Shown here: positions 7,612 through 15,590 of the stretch, piece by piece
Layout: the number at the start of each line of letters is the position of its first letter
Numbering within the stretch: the stretch's first letter is position 1
Assembly: GCA_023129655.1 (NCBI GenBank)
Contig: JAGMBN010000006.1
Span: forward strand, 1-24,266
Direction: 5' to 3'
Source of the DNA: a bacterium
GTDB lineage: Bacteria > JAHJDO01
DNA length: 24,266 nucleotides
The notes under the pieces: model-generated
The model's database searches: none
Told to the model about the DNA's origin: nothing
What the model saw: the letters and a program-made list of their open reading frames with translations, nothing else
Program-made: the position numbers and the translations under genes

Positions 7612-7735
7612 GGAGATGTCTTCTCTAAGATGAAAAAAGAAAAACGAATTGCTATTTTTTGAAGGCAAAAAAATAAGACGTCACTGGGATGAAAAACAGG
7701 GCGGAAATGAAACCGTGACAAAATGTAACGCTTTG

Positions 7736-7760
7736 AATTAGAAATTAATAATTAAAAACT
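7736..7760 (+). repeat. AT-rich interspersed repeat, copy upstream of lpxD
   Basis: A 25-bp AT-rich stretch beginning AATTAGAAATT and ending AATTAAAAAC. It matches 15756-15780 at 22 of 25 positions. In both places it lies 10-25 bp upstream of a start codon. The low complexity makes chance similarity possible, but the same word also recurs inverted at 15614-15636. Confidence 0.5.
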
Positions 7761-7769
7761 TATTATGAC

Positions 7770-7773
7770 AGGA
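7770..7773 (+). promoter_or_regulatory. Shine-Dalgarno that favours the second lpxD ATG
   Basis: AGGA at 7770-7773 sits 8 nt upstream of the ATG at 7782. The ATG at 7773 overlaps it and has no site of its own. The site therefore supports starting lpxD at 7782. Confidence 0.55.
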
Positions 7774-7781
7774 TGCTTACT

Positions 7782-8828
7782 ATGACTAACATATTAAACA
7801 TGACCCTTGCACAAATCGCTCGGCTTATAGATGGGAAGGTTGAAGGGGATGCCAGTATGGTTATAACTGGAATTTCCGGTATAAAAGAAGCAAAAAAAGG
7901 AGACATAACATTTCTAGCAAATGCCCGTTATTATTCTCTCTTGAAAACTACCAAAGCCTCAGCAATCATTGTTGATAAAAAGACGGATAAAAATGGGAGG
8001 CCTGTAATACGTACAGATAATCCGTATATCGGATTTGTTAAGATAATGGAATATCTACAAATAAACAAGGAAATGCCCTTACCAGGGATTCACAAGACTG
8101 CTGTTATAGGCAAGAATGCTAAACTGGGAAAGAATATTACTATAGAGGCACACGTTGTTTTAGGTGTAGATGCACAAATAGGAGACAATGCTGTTGTTTT
8201 CCCTGGAGTCTTCATAGGTAACGGTGCCAGGATAGGCGCTAATACATTAATCTATGCAAATGTAAGTATAAGAGAAAGAGTAATAATAGGCAGCAATGTA
8301 ATAATCCACAACGGTGCAGTGATTGGAAGCGATGGATTTGGTTTTACGCCAATCAAAGGAGTTTTTAATAAGAAGGTTCCACAGCTTGGCACAGTAATTA
8401 TTGAAGATGATGTTGAAATTGGAGCTAATGTTACTATTGATAGAGCTACAGTTGGAAGAACGCGAATTGGCAGGGGAACTAAGATTGATAATCTTGTTCA
8501 AATTGCGCACAACGTAGACATTGGCGAGCATTGTGTGATTATTGCTCAAGTCGGCATATCAGGATCCGCAACACTGGGAAATAAGGTTACTATTGCAGGC
8601 CAGGCCGGACTTGCAGGGCATATAAAAATTGGCGACAATACAATAATAACTGCTAAATCGGCAGTGACTAAAGACATCAGTCCAGACATGTGCGTATCCG
8701 GTTATCCCGCTATCCCGCTCAAAGAAGAACAAAAGATCAAAGCGTATCGCAATCGCCTGCCGGAAATATACAAGACTATTCAGGAACTTTCTCAAAAAAT
8801 AAGAAAATTAGAGAAGAAACTTGGTTAA
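7782..8828 (+). CDS. lpxD: UDP-3-O-(3-hydroxyacyl)glucosamine N-acyltransferase
   Basis: Third enzyme of lipid A biosynthesis: it transfers a 3-hydroxyacyl chain from acyl carrier protein to the 2-amine of UDP-3-O-acylglucosamine in the cytoplasm. The N-terminal domain (about 1-95) has the LpxD uridine-binding features, including GVSGI-like ITGISGIKEAKKGDITFLAN. A left-handed beta-helix follows, made of many imperfect hexapeptides (IGKNAKLGKNITIEA, VIIGSNVIIHNGAVIG and so on). The hallmark GSDGFGF and LVQIAHNVDIGEH carry the catalytic-histidine region. A C-terminal helix completes it (QELSQKIRKLEKKLG). At 348 aa it is a standard length. Usual partners (bamA, skp, fabZ/lpxC, lpxA) are not adjacent: a GNAT gene precedes it and a restriction-modification pair begins 14 bp after its stop, suggesting that the original neighbourhood was broken by insertion. 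Confidence 0.95.
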   Translation: MTNILNMTLAQIARLIDGKVEGDASMVITGISGIKEAKKGDITFLANARYYSLLKTTKASAIIVDKKTDKNGRPVIRTDNPYIGFVKIMEYLQINKEMPLPGIHKTAVIGKNAKLGKNITIEAHVVLGVDAQIGDNAVVFPGVFIGNGARIGANTLIYANVSIRERVIIGSNVIIHNGAVIGSDGFGFTPIKGVFNKKVPQLGTVIIEDDVEIGANVTIDRATVGRTRIGRGTKIDNLVQIAHNVDIGEHCVIIAQVGISGSATLGNKVTIAGQAGLAGHIKIGDNTIITAKSAVTKDISPDMCVSGYPAIPLKEEQKIKAYRNRLPEIYKTIQELSQKIRKLEKKLG

Positions 8829-8842
8829 AAAGTTTTTATAGA

Positions 8843-9718
8843 ATGGATAACAATATGACAGCATATGATGATTTCAAAACACGATTCAAGTTATTAGCCA
8901 GCAAGCATAGACACTTAGTGGTAAATACACTTTCAAATATTTTTACTATGCGTTTAATAGGAAACAAAACGCATGGTGATTTAGCAGAAATTGGTATGGT
9001 TGAATTTATAAACCAATTTATGTATGACTTCAGAAGCATTCACGTTGGCAAAGATAAATTCAGAGCAAAAGAACACGAAGAGGATATTGTAATTATAAAC
9101 GAAATAACAAAAATGGAATTTCCTGTGAGTCTAAAAGCATACGGCGATGGTCCTCTTCAACTTTCGACAGACAGTAGCCAAAAATTATTTCCATTTCTTG
9201 AATCACAGGGAAAAGATATTGTGGGCAAAAAACAAATTAGAAGAATTTTCGAATCAAAAGAATTTGAAGATTTTGATGCAACCAACATTATGCCGCTTAT
9301 TTATGATGAAAAAAAGCAGAGGTGCAACATAATGATCTTTGACCATAAAAAAGCAACAAAAAAAATTCGCCGAATTGTTTTTGTTGACAAAAATAAAAGG
9401 TTTGATTCCCTAACACAAAATGTTGTCGATGGTAAAGGGAGAAAGCACCCGATATTTATGTTTGTTGATTTTGGCGGAAATTATATTTGTGAAGTAAGAT
9501 ACGGAGGAGCTTCTGCAAATGCCCTACAACGTGGTCTTTGGACGCATACCAAGAACGCCGTTTTTTATTTTGATTCACTTACAAACGGGTGGATAGATTA
9601 TTCTCATAACCATACGCTTGTAAAACTATTTGGTCTTGCATTAAACAGTTCTGAACTAGGCCATAAATTAGCAAACGATATTCTGCAAAAAGACATAGAT
9701 CATTTAAAAACATTATGA
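8843..9718 (+). CDS. Putative type II restriction endonuclease (PD-(D/E)xK-like), partner of the D12 methyltransferase
   Basis: A 291-aa soluble protein encoded immediately before, and overlapping by 4 nt (ATGA), an adenine methyltransferase. That is the standard place for the cognate endonuclease. I do not recognise the family by name. A plausible active site is visible: Glu49 in THGDLAEIG, Asp81 in HEEDIVII, and FPVSLKAYG with Ser96-Leu-Lys98. This gives a Glu...Asp...(S)xK arrangement like PD-(D/E)xK enzymes in which the second acid is replaced. A longer frame from 8690 would overlap lpxD by about 140 bp and encode unlike sequence, so the ATG at 8843 was chosen; ATG 8855 is also possible. 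No clear Shine-Dalgarno is seen. Function is inferred mainly from context. Confidence 0.7.
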   Translation: MDNNMTAYDDFKTRFKLLASKHRHLVVNTLSNIFTMRLIGNKTHGDLAEIGMVEFINQFMYDFRSIHVGKDKFRAKEHEEDIVIINEITKMEFPVSLKAYGDGPLQLSTDSSQKLFPFLESQGKDIVGKKQIRRIFESKEFEDFDATNIMPLIYDEKKQRCNIMIFDHKKATKKIRRIVFVDKNKRFDSLTQNVVDGKGRKHPIFMFVDFGGNYICEVRYGGASANALQRGLWTHTKNAVFYFDSLTNGWIDYSHNHTLVKLFGLALNSSELGHKLANDILQKDIDHLKTL

Positions 9719-10827
9719 TTCCTAAACAATTAAACATTTTTGGGGAACCAGATGTAGCAATCCCAAAAACAGAGGGTATAAAATATGCTGGTTCAAAACT
9801 AAAAATTTTACCTTACATTATTAAAATAATAAGTGAATTGAATGGGGTCAAAAACGTATTAGACGGATTTAGTGGTTCTACGCGAGTTTCTCAAGCATTC
9901 GCTAAATTAGAATATAATACGACTTCAAGTGATATCGCTATATGGTCAGAGGTTTTTGCAACTTGTTATTTGAAGTCAAAAAAACCAGACGCTTTTTATC
10001 AAGAAATAATAGACCATTTGAATAATTTGAAGGAATACGATGGTTGGTATACGGAACATTATGGAGCAGAATTAACAGGCACAAAACGCCCATTCCAAGC
10101 AAAAAACACACGGAAATTGGACGCAATTCGAGAGGAAATCGAAAAATTAAATTTAAAATGGGAAGACAAGTGCGTGATTCTTACAAGTTTAATCTATGCG
10201 CTTGATTCGGTTGATAGTACGCTTGGACATTATGTGTCATATTTATCAAAATGGTCTCCGCGCTCTCATAATGACATGATTTTAAAGCTACCCAATCGTT
10301 TTGATCACAATGGTGGACATAGAATAATTTGCGGTGATATTTTTAATACTACATCAAAGAATAAGTTTGATTTTGTTTATTTTGACCCTCCATATGGTTC
10401 AAACAATGAGAAAATGCCCCCAAGTCGTGTACGGTATGCTTCATATTACCATATTTGGACAACAATTATTAAACATGATAAACCTGCTGTATTTGGAAAG
10501 GTAAACCGCAGGGAAGACAGTAGAGATTTAGAATCCGCTTCCTTGTTTGAAGAATTCAGAAAAGATGAAGATGGAAATTTTATTGCAATGAAGGCGTTGC
10601 GTAAATTGATCCAAAAAACAAACGCTCGCTATATTTTATTATCATATAGTTCCGGTGGAAGAGCGACAAAACAAGAATTGAGCGATATAATCAACGAATC
10701 TGGAAAGTTGCTAAAGGTTGTTGAGATAGATTACAAAAAAAATGTCATGGCAAATATGCGCTGGACAAATGATTGGATAAATAGTGACGGGAAATATAGC
10801 GAATACTTATTCTTAATGGAGAAATAA
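9715..10827 (+). CDS. DNA adenine-N6 methyltransferase, D12 class (Dam-like)
   Basis: Methylates N6 of adenine in a specific DNA site using S-adenosylmethionine. Motif X is IKYAGSKLK near the N-terminus (23-28), motif I is VLDGFSGSTRVSQAF (around 48-62) and motif IV is FVYFDPPYGSN, with the DPPY catalytic motif at 224-227. A helical target-recognition insert lies between motifs I and IV. The order X-I-TRD-IV is that of the alpha/D12 class. At 370 aa it is longer than E. coli Dam (278 aa), as is common for restriction-linked enzymes. Its start overlaps the stop of the putative endonuclease gene by 4 nt, so the two are probably translated together. The pair sits between lpxD and mutL and is likely a transferred cassette. 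Recognition site unknown. Confidence 0.92.
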   Translation: MIPKQLNIFGEPDVAIPKTEGIKYAGSKLKILPYIIKIISELNGVKNVLDGFSGSTRVSQAFAKLEYNTTSSDIAIWSEVFATCYLKSKKPDAFYQEIIDHLNNLKEYDGWYTEHYGAELTGTKRPFQAKNTRKLDAIREEIEKLNLKWEDKCVILTSLIYALDSVDSTLGHYVSYLSKWSPRSHNDMILKLPNRFDHNGGHRIICGDIFNTTSKNKFDFVYFDPPYGSNNEKMPPSRVRYASYYHIWTTIIKHDKPAVFGKVNRREDSRDLESASLFEEFRKDEDGNFIAMKALRKLIQKTNARYILLSYSSGGRATKQELSDIINESGKLLKVVEIDYKKNVMANMRWTNDWINSDGKYSEYLFLMEK

Positions 10828-10853
10828 TAAGGAGTTTAACGTCCGATAGAAGC

Positions 10854-10884
10854 AAGATTGCTTCACTTTGTTCGCAATGACAGA
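10854..10884 (-). repeat. Short interspersed repeat of the ATTGCGA...AAGCAAT type
   Basis: Read on the minus strand this matches a pattern seen in many bacterial genomes, TGTCATTGCGA followed by AAGCAATCT. Its conceptual translations contain strings such as CHCEQSEAI or VIANKVKQS. The core has a 5-bp stem, ATTGC at 10857-10861 with GCAAT at 10874-10878. It lies between the adenine methyltransferase and mutL and ends about 10 bp before the mutL start. It probably marks the right edge of the inserted cassette or simply an intergenic repeat site. Confidence 0.6.
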
Positions 10885-10894
10885 AAGATAGAAT

Positions 10895-12607
10895 ATGATG
10901 AATAAGATTAAAATTCTTCCTGAACATGTTTCCAATAAAATTGCAGCAGGTGAGATTGTCTTAAGGCCTGCGTCAGTAGTAAAAGAATTTATAGAAAACT
11001 CTATAGATGCTGAGGCAACAAGAATTACGATAAATATCAAAGCCGGTGGGCAAAAGCTAATAGAGGTAATTGATAATGGGATTGGAATGGGAGCTGACGA
11101 TGCAGCGCTTGCTTTAGAGCGCTTTTCAACAAGCAAAATCAGAAATGCGGACGATATATTCCAAATAAATACACTTGGGTTTAGAGGCGAAGCTTTACCC
11201 AGCATAGCCTCGGTTTCAAAATTGGAACTTATAACCAAAGCCAGAGACAAGCATTTAGGCTTTCTCATAAAAACAGTTGGCGGAAGAATAGAAAAATCTC
11301 AGGTAACAGGCTGCGCTAACGGAACAACAGTAAGAGTTGAAGATCTGTTTTTCAACACGCTTCCCAGACGCAAGTTCCTGAAATCAGAAGCAACGGAGAT
11401 GTCGCACATCCTGAATGCCGTAACATTTGAAGCGCTCGCCAGGCCTGATATATACTTTAAACTTGTTCATGATGGACGTGAACTCATTAATATAGGACAG
11501 TCCAATGATCTCTTAAAAAGAATAACATCCCTTTTTGGAGAACAAACATCAAATAATCTGCTCCCCATAGAAGGAGGAAACGACCTTTTAAATGTTTATG
11601 GATTTATTTCCAAACCTGAAGAAACGCGCACCAATAGAAACAGCCAGCTGATATTCATAAACAAACGATGCGCTCATAATAAATCCATATCTCACAGCAT
11701 ATACGAAGCCTATCATACACTGGTGCCAAGAGGCAGATTCCCAATAGTCTTTATTTTTATAGATACACCACCTGCTGCTATTGATGTGAATATCCATCCT
11801 GCAAAGGATGAAGTAAAATTCTTTAAAGAGAATCTTGCGCATGCGCTGGTTAAAGAAGCAATAAAGCAGGCTTTAAGCAGTTCTGATTTAATTTTCAGTC
11901 TGGAGCATGAAAAAGTTACTGAAACAGAACAGGAACATGGAATTAAAGAGGCAATAGGCAAGTATATGGTCAAACAAAAAATGGGAGAACAAGAAGTTCC
12001 TGAATTTAATTTCTCAAAAACGAGCAAAACCAACATTCTTCCAAAGTATATACAGGTTTTTGAAACATATATAATTACGCAGTTTAACGGGAATCTTGTA
12101 ATTATTGATCAACACGCTGCTCATGAGCGCATTGTTTATGAAAAATTAACAGGAGATTTGTCTCTTTCCAAGATAGAATCTCAGGGGCTTTTAATTGATG
12201 AAACGCTTGATCTTAATTACAGGCAGGCAGTAGTATTTGAGAAATATCTGGATTATTTTAAATCCCTTGGTTTTCAGATAGAGCCTTTTGGAAAAAATAC
12301 TTTCAGCATACGTTCAATACCAGCGATTTTAAAAAACGCTAACCCTGCGCAGGTGATTTCTGATGTTCTGGATGAGATTATAGAGAGTGAAAAAGCTAAA
12401 AGCATAGTGGATCTAACAGAGGAATTAATAAAGTTGATAGCGTGTCATACTGCAATCAGGGCAGGCGCCAAACTTCAGAAGGAAGAAGTAGAATCACTTC
12501 TTCGTCAGCTTTTTAATGCGCAAACTCCCTATACCTGTCCTCATGGAAGACCAACAATGATCAAGTTATCAAAGTATGAATTAGAAAAAAAGTTCAAGAG
12601 AGCTTAA
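10895..12607 (+). CDS. mutL: DNA mismatch repair protein MutL
   Basis: ATP-dependent matchmaker of mismatch repair that links MutS to strand incision. The N-terminal GHKL ATPase is intact: FIENSIDA with catalytic Glu34, DNGIGM, STSK, and GFRGEALPSIASVS, followed by the transducer domain (NKR region and HPAKDEVKF). After a short charged linker (about 315-390) the C-terminal dimerisation domain carries the metal-dependent endonuclease motifs: DQHAAHERIVYE at about 405-416, ACHTAIRAG, and CPHGRP near the C-terminus. This is the pattern of nicking MutL proteins found in most bacteria that lack MutH, unlike E. coli MutL. Starts at 10895 or 10898 are both possible. tolQ follows 16 bp later. The usual downstream partner miaA is absent. 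Confidence 0.96.
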   Translation: MMNKIKILPEHVSNKIAAGEIVLRPASVVKEFIENSIDAEATRITINIKAGGQKLIEVIDNGIGMGADDAALALERFSTSKIRNADDIFQINTLGFRGEALPSIASVSKLELITKARDKHLGFLIKTVGGRIEKSQVTGCANGTTVRVEDLFFNTLPRRKFLKSEATEMSHILNAVTFEALARPDIYFKLVHDGRELINIGQSNDLLKRITSLFGEQTSNNLLPIEGGNDLLNVYGFISKPEETRTNRNSQLIFINKRCAHNKSISHSIYEAYHTLVPRGRFPIVFIFIDTPPAAIDVNIHPAKDEVKFFKENLAHALVKEAIKQALSSSDLIFSLEHEKVTETEQEHGIKEAIGKYMVKQKMGEQEVPEFNFSKTSKTNILPKYIQVFETYIITQFNGNLVIIDQHAAHERIVYEKLTGDLSLSKIESQGLLIDETLDLNYRQAVVFEKYLDYFKSLGFQIEPFGKNTFSIRSIPAILKNANPAQVISDVLDEIIESEKAKSIVDLTEELIKLIACHTAIRAGAKLQKEEVESLLRQLFNAQTPYTCPHGRPTMIKLSKYELEKKFKRA

Positions 12608-12623
12608 GGTGCTATAAAGGACG

Positions 12624-13298
12624 ATGAACAGCAATTTAATTTTGTCATTTCAACATTCTGGCTGGGTTGGAAAAGCAATTGTAATTTTGCTGTTTGCAAT
12701 TTCTGTAATATCTTGGACTGTAATCATCATAAAATTTGGGGCAATTAGAAAAGCAGAGCGAACGTCTAAACAATTCTTAAGAATATTCAGGAACTCTTCT
12801 TCTGAAAATGTGTTTAATCTTCACATTAAAGGAGATGAAAAGTACAAGTTTTCCCCTATATTCCAAGTTTATAAACAAGGGTGTGAGAAAGTTAATTCTA
12901 TAGGAGAGAATATTACTGCCTCAGATCTAAAATACATAGAGAAGACACTGTTAAGTTCAGTCAGTGATTCATTCTTCAATCTGGAAAAATTCTTAGGGTT
13001 TCTTGCAACAACTGCAGGAGTCAGCCCTTTTATAGGACTTTTAGGCACTGTATGGGGTATACTTAATGTCTTCCTGCAGGTCAGTCTGCAGGGCACCGCA
13101 AGTATTGGAACTGTTGCTCCTGGAGTTGCTGAGGCGCTGATAACCACTGTGGCAGGGCTGGTAGTAGCAATTCCGGCTCTTGGTGCATACAATTTATTCT
13201 CAAACCAGTTGAGAGTGTTATCAATAGAGACAGATAATTTTGTGGGGGAGTTTCTTTCTCTTGCAGAAAGAAAATTAGTTAGGGCGCAAAACCTATGA
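12624..13298 (+). CDS. tolQ: MotA/TolQ/ExbB proton-channel protein, TolQ-like
   Basis: Inner-membrane subunit of the Tol energy-transducing complex, which uses the proton gradient to power outer-membrane maintenance during division. Three transmembrane segments are evident: near residues 12-35 (GKAIVILLFAISVISW), about 112-140 (FLATTAGVSPFIGLLGTVWG) and about 158-185 (GVAEALITTVAGLVVAIPALGAY). The family signature GLLGTVWGI and the conserved threonines of TM2/TM3 are present. The protein of 224 aa matches TolQ. Its 3' end overlaps tolR by 4 nt. ExbB cannot be strictly excluded by sequence, but tolB at the end of the cluster favours TolQ. Locus position directly after mutL suggests one transcript. 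Confidence 0.9.
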   Translation: MNSNLILSFQHSGWVGKAIVILLFAISVISWTVIIIKFGAIRKAERTSKQFLRIFRNSSSENVFNLHIKGDEKYKFSPIFQVYKQGCEKVNSIGENITASDLKYIEKTLLSSVSDSFFNLEKFLGFLATTAGVSPFIGLLGTVWGILNVFLQVSLQGTASIGTVAPGVAEALITTVAGLVVAIPALGAYNLFSNQLRVLSIETDNFVGEFLSLAERKLVRAQNL

Positions 13299-13708
13299 AA
13301 AGCAGATTATATGCATACACTCCGATCAGCCAGATAAATATTACAAGTCTTGTTGATGTTACAATGGTTCTTTTAATTGTTTTTATTTTGATTACTCCAA
13401 TTATGCTTCATGGGATCAATGTTCAACTTCCGCAGGCATCATCTAAAAGAATGGATATTTCAAAGGATGCTGTCACAATCAGCATATCAAAGCACGGCAA
13501 GATATATCTGGATAATGCCAGAGTAACCCATGAATCCTTAAAAAAACGGCTTAAAATAATTGTAGGCTCAACTCAAAATACGTCTGTAATAATCAAAGCT
13601 GATAAATTCGTCAAGTATGGTGAAGTAGTAAAAGTCCTTGATATAGTTAGAAAATCAGGCATCTCAAGAGTTGGTCTTCCAACCAGAGTTCGTGATATAC
13701 ACCGCTGA
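13295..13708 (+). CDS. tolR: ExbD/TolR biopolymer transport protein
   Basis: A 137-aa single-pass inner-membrane protein that partners TolQ. The N-terminal cytoplasmic stretch ends at ITSLVDVTMVLLIVFILITP, in which Asp21 in the transmembrane helix is the expected proton-carrying residue. The periplasmic domain shows the family's pattern, including ISKHGKIYLDNARV and VIIKADKFVKYGEVVKVLDIVRKSGI. The start codon overlaps the tolQ stop (ATGA) and the next gene begins 2 bp after its stop, so translation of the three is coupled. Length is typical (about 140 aa). Confidence 0.93.
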   Translation: MKSRLYAYTPISQINITSLVDVTMVLLIVFILITPIMLHGINVQLPQASSKRMDISKDAVTISISKHGKIYLDNARVTHESLKKRLKIIVGSTQNTSVIIKADKFVKYGEVVKVLDIVRKSGISRVGLPTRVRDIHR

Positions 13709-13710
13709 AT

Positions 13711-14337
13711 ATGAAAAAAGCTCTGTTAATATCTCTAAGCGTTCATATAAGCATCATTTTATTAATACTTCTTATTGCAATTGTGAAACACAAGACGTCA
13801 AAGCTTGAAGTTCCACAATTCGTTCAGTTAACTCCGGATATAGAACAAGTTGAAAAACCAGTTAAAACTTTAAAGCGATCTACCACCCGAAGGCTTAAAA
13901 AAATATTAGACACGCGCAAATTAAGGACAAAGATTCTCACAAGATTTAAAGCTATTAAAGCTGTGGATAAATCTGATTCAGCAAAACATATTCCCGTTAA
14001 GAAAGAGAAGAAGCTCATAGGCAAAGAGGATGTGCATATCAGCGCCGGGAGATTTCCTTATCTATGGTATTTAACTGTAATAAAAACTAAATTGTCAAAT
14101 GCATGGACACCACCGAGCGGATATATAATAGCAAAAGAAGGGACATATGTTAGAGTTTGCTTTAGGGTTAATAAAAATGGCATTATAGACAATGTGAAGA
14201 TAAAGCATTCTTCTGGTATGAAATTGCTTGATAATTCAGTATTAAATGCTATAAAGTCAGTAGAAACTCTACCTGCTCTTCCTTCAGAATGGAAAGAGGA
14301 ATATCTAAATGTCAGCATTATTTTTAAAACATTATGA
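13711..14337 (+). CDS. TolA/TonB-like energy-coupling protein
   Basis: A 208-aa protein with an N-terminal transmembrane anchor (about 4-24, LLISLSVHISIILLILLIAIV). The anchor carries the S-x3-H-type motif (SLSVHISI) that contacts TolQ/ExbB. A basic, lysine/arginine-rich periplasmic stretch follows (about 50-110), and then a C-terminal TonB/TolA domain (about 115-208) including FPYLWYLTVIKTKLSNAWTP and FRVNKNGIIDNVKI. Position between tolR and tolB favours a TolA role, bridging the inner-membrane motor to TolB/Pal. The central region is far shorter than that of E. coli TolA (421 aa) and has no long Ala-rich helix, so a TonB assignment on sequence alone would be equally good. It overlaps tolB by 4 nt. 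Confidence 0.82.
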   Translation: MKKALLISLSVHISIILLILLIAIVKHKTSKLEVPQFVQLTPDIEQVEKPVKTLKRSTTRRLKKILDTRKLRTKILTRFKAIKAVDKSDSAKHIPVKKEKKLIGKEDVHISAGRFPYLWYLTVIKTKLSNAWTPPSGYIIAKEGTYVRVCFRVNKNGIIDNVKIKHSSGMKLLDNSVLNAIKSVETLPALPSEWKEEYLNVSIIFKTL

Positions 14338-15590
14338 AAAACATTAAATTCAATTTGTTAAAACTTTGTGCCTTTGTGCCTTTGTGCCTCTATATTTTCT
14401 ATTCTAATCTATGTTTTTCCTCAGAAGTTCAATTAAGCATATCTAAAAAATCTGCAAAAAAAGTAAATCTGTTTATTGAGGCTTTTGTTGCTGAGGGAGA
14501 CGAGCATAATGTGGAATTAGAGAAAGCAATCTATGCTGATTTGTCAAGACATCTGAAGTACTCCGGGCATTTTTCCATACAAAAACAGGTTTCAAAAGAC
14601 ACGGAATTAGTGAGCAAAGGCTCTTATAAAGCAAAAAAGGGGAAACTTGTTCTTACAGCAAAGGTGTATTCTACATCGGCAAGTCATGAAATATTTGCCA
14701 AAAAATATAAAGGACTGATCTCTCAGTCAAGCCTATTAATAAAAACTGCTGCTAACGATATTATAGAAAAAATTACCGGAGAAAAAAGCATTGTATTCTC
14801 AAAGATCGCCTATACTTCTACTGATAGAGCAGGCGTAAAACAAATATATGTAATAGATTATGACGGGAAAAACAGAGAGCAAATTACTTCAGGAGATTAT
14901 AATAACATTGAACCCTGCTGGTTCCCTGATTGCGTCAAGATTGCATACACTTCATATAAGAATGGCTATCCCGGAATATTTACCTGCGATCTGAAGAATC
15001 ACAGAAAAAAAGCTCTAATTTGTTATCCTGGCGTTAATGCATCTTCTGCTGTCTCAAATGACGGTAAGAACATTACCTTAATACTCAGTAAGGATGGAAA
15101 CCCGGAATTATACAAGGTATCCTTACCTGATCTGCTTCTTGAGCGCCTGACAGCTTCCAGAGCTGTAGAATCAACCCCGACATGGTCTAATGATAGCCAA
15201 AAAATAGCGTTTGTCTCAGACCGCAAGGGAACCCCTCAAATATACATACACTATTTAATTGATAATAAAACCATCAGACTTACATTTGAAGGGAGATATA
15301 ATTCAGACCCTTGCTGGTCTCCAGTCTCTAATAAGATTGCTTATGCATCACTAACAAACGGACATTTTCAAATCTATATAGCTAATTTGGATGTTTACGG
15401 AGTTTATCAGTTAACATATGAACCGCTGCAGCATGAAAATCCCTCATGGGCTCATGATGGAAGACATATTGTTTACAGCGTTACAAAGAATTTCAGATCA
15501 TATCTGGAAGTAATGGATGTTATAACAGGAGAGAAATATAGGTTAACCTCTCCGGAACATAATGCGTTAGAACCTGCTTGGTCAAGGTAA
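14334..15590 (+). CDS. tolB: Periplasmic Tol translocation protein TolB
   Basis: Periplasmic component of the Tol system. An N-terminal signal peptide (about 1-29, hydrophobic core CAFVPLCLYIFYSNLCF, cut near SSE) is followed by the TolB N-terminal domain (30-150). A six-bladed propeller of PD40/WD40-like repeats follows (IAYTSTDRAGVKQIYVID, KIAFVSDRKGTPQIYI, IAYASLTNGHFQIYIAN and so on) to residue 418. The start overlaps the previous gene by 4 nt (ATGA). Part of the signal peptide is encoded by three tandem copies of an 8-bp unit (14365-14388). The Pal lipoprotein gene that usually follows tolB is absent; after the stop lies a 201-bp repeat-rich spacer. Confidence 0.95.
   Translation: MKNIKFNLLKLCAFVPLCLYIFYSNLCFSSEVQLSISKKSAKKVNLFIEAFVAEGDEHNVELEKAIYADLSRHLKYSGHFSIQKQVSKDTELVSKGSYKAKKGKLVLTAKVYSTSASHEIFAKKYKGLISQSSLLIKTAANDIIEKITGEKSIVFSKIAYTSTDRAGVKQIYVIDYDGKNREQITSGDYNNIEPCWFPDCVKIAYTSYKNGYPGIFTCDLKNHRKKALICYPGVNASSAVSNDGKNITLILSKDGNPELYKVSLPDLLLERLTASRAVESTPTWSNDSQKIAFVSDRKGTPQIYIHYLIDNKTIRLTFEGRYNSDPCWSPVSNKIAYASLTNGHFQIYIANLDVYGVYQLTYEPLQHENPSWAHDGRHIVYSVTKNFRSYLEVMDVITGEKYRLTSPEHNALEPAWSR
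14365..14388 (+). repeat. Three tandem TTTGTGCC octamers inside the tolB signal-peptide region
   Basis: Three perfect copies of an 8-bp unit encode the hydrophobic core of the TolB signal peptide (CAFVPLC). The same word occurs inverted at 15680-15692 in the spacer after tolB. Because 8 is not a multiple of 3, gain or loss of one unit would shift the frame near the start of tolB. Confidence 0.85.

Larger units (their letters stand above)
7612..7781 (+). other. Intergenic spacer before lpxD
   Basis: A 170-bp non-coding spacer. It contains an interrupted inverted repeat, GTCAC at 7680-7684 with GTGAC at 7714-7718, and the AT-rich repeat listed at 7736-7760. I see no convincing promoter, terminator or known riboswitch. 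Open frames here are very short (about 9 codons). Confidence 0.5.

Noticed and set aside
7680..7718. Possible riboswitch or structured leader before lpxD (GTCAC...GTGAC around a purine-rich loop)
   Set aside because: Only five paired bases separated by about 29 nt, and no conserved core of any riboswitch class that I know. It is kept only as part of the spacer description.
8816..8840. Terminator-like AAACTT...AAGTTT followed by TTAT at the end of lpxD
   Set aside because: The stem is almost entirely A-T and overlaps the lpxD stop; too weak to call a terminator.
8690..8842. Longer reading frame for the second restriction endonuclease starting inside lpxD
   Set aside because: It would overlap lpxD by about 140 bp, and the extra 51 residues read like out-of-frame lpxD. 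Starts at 8843 or 8855 are more plausible.
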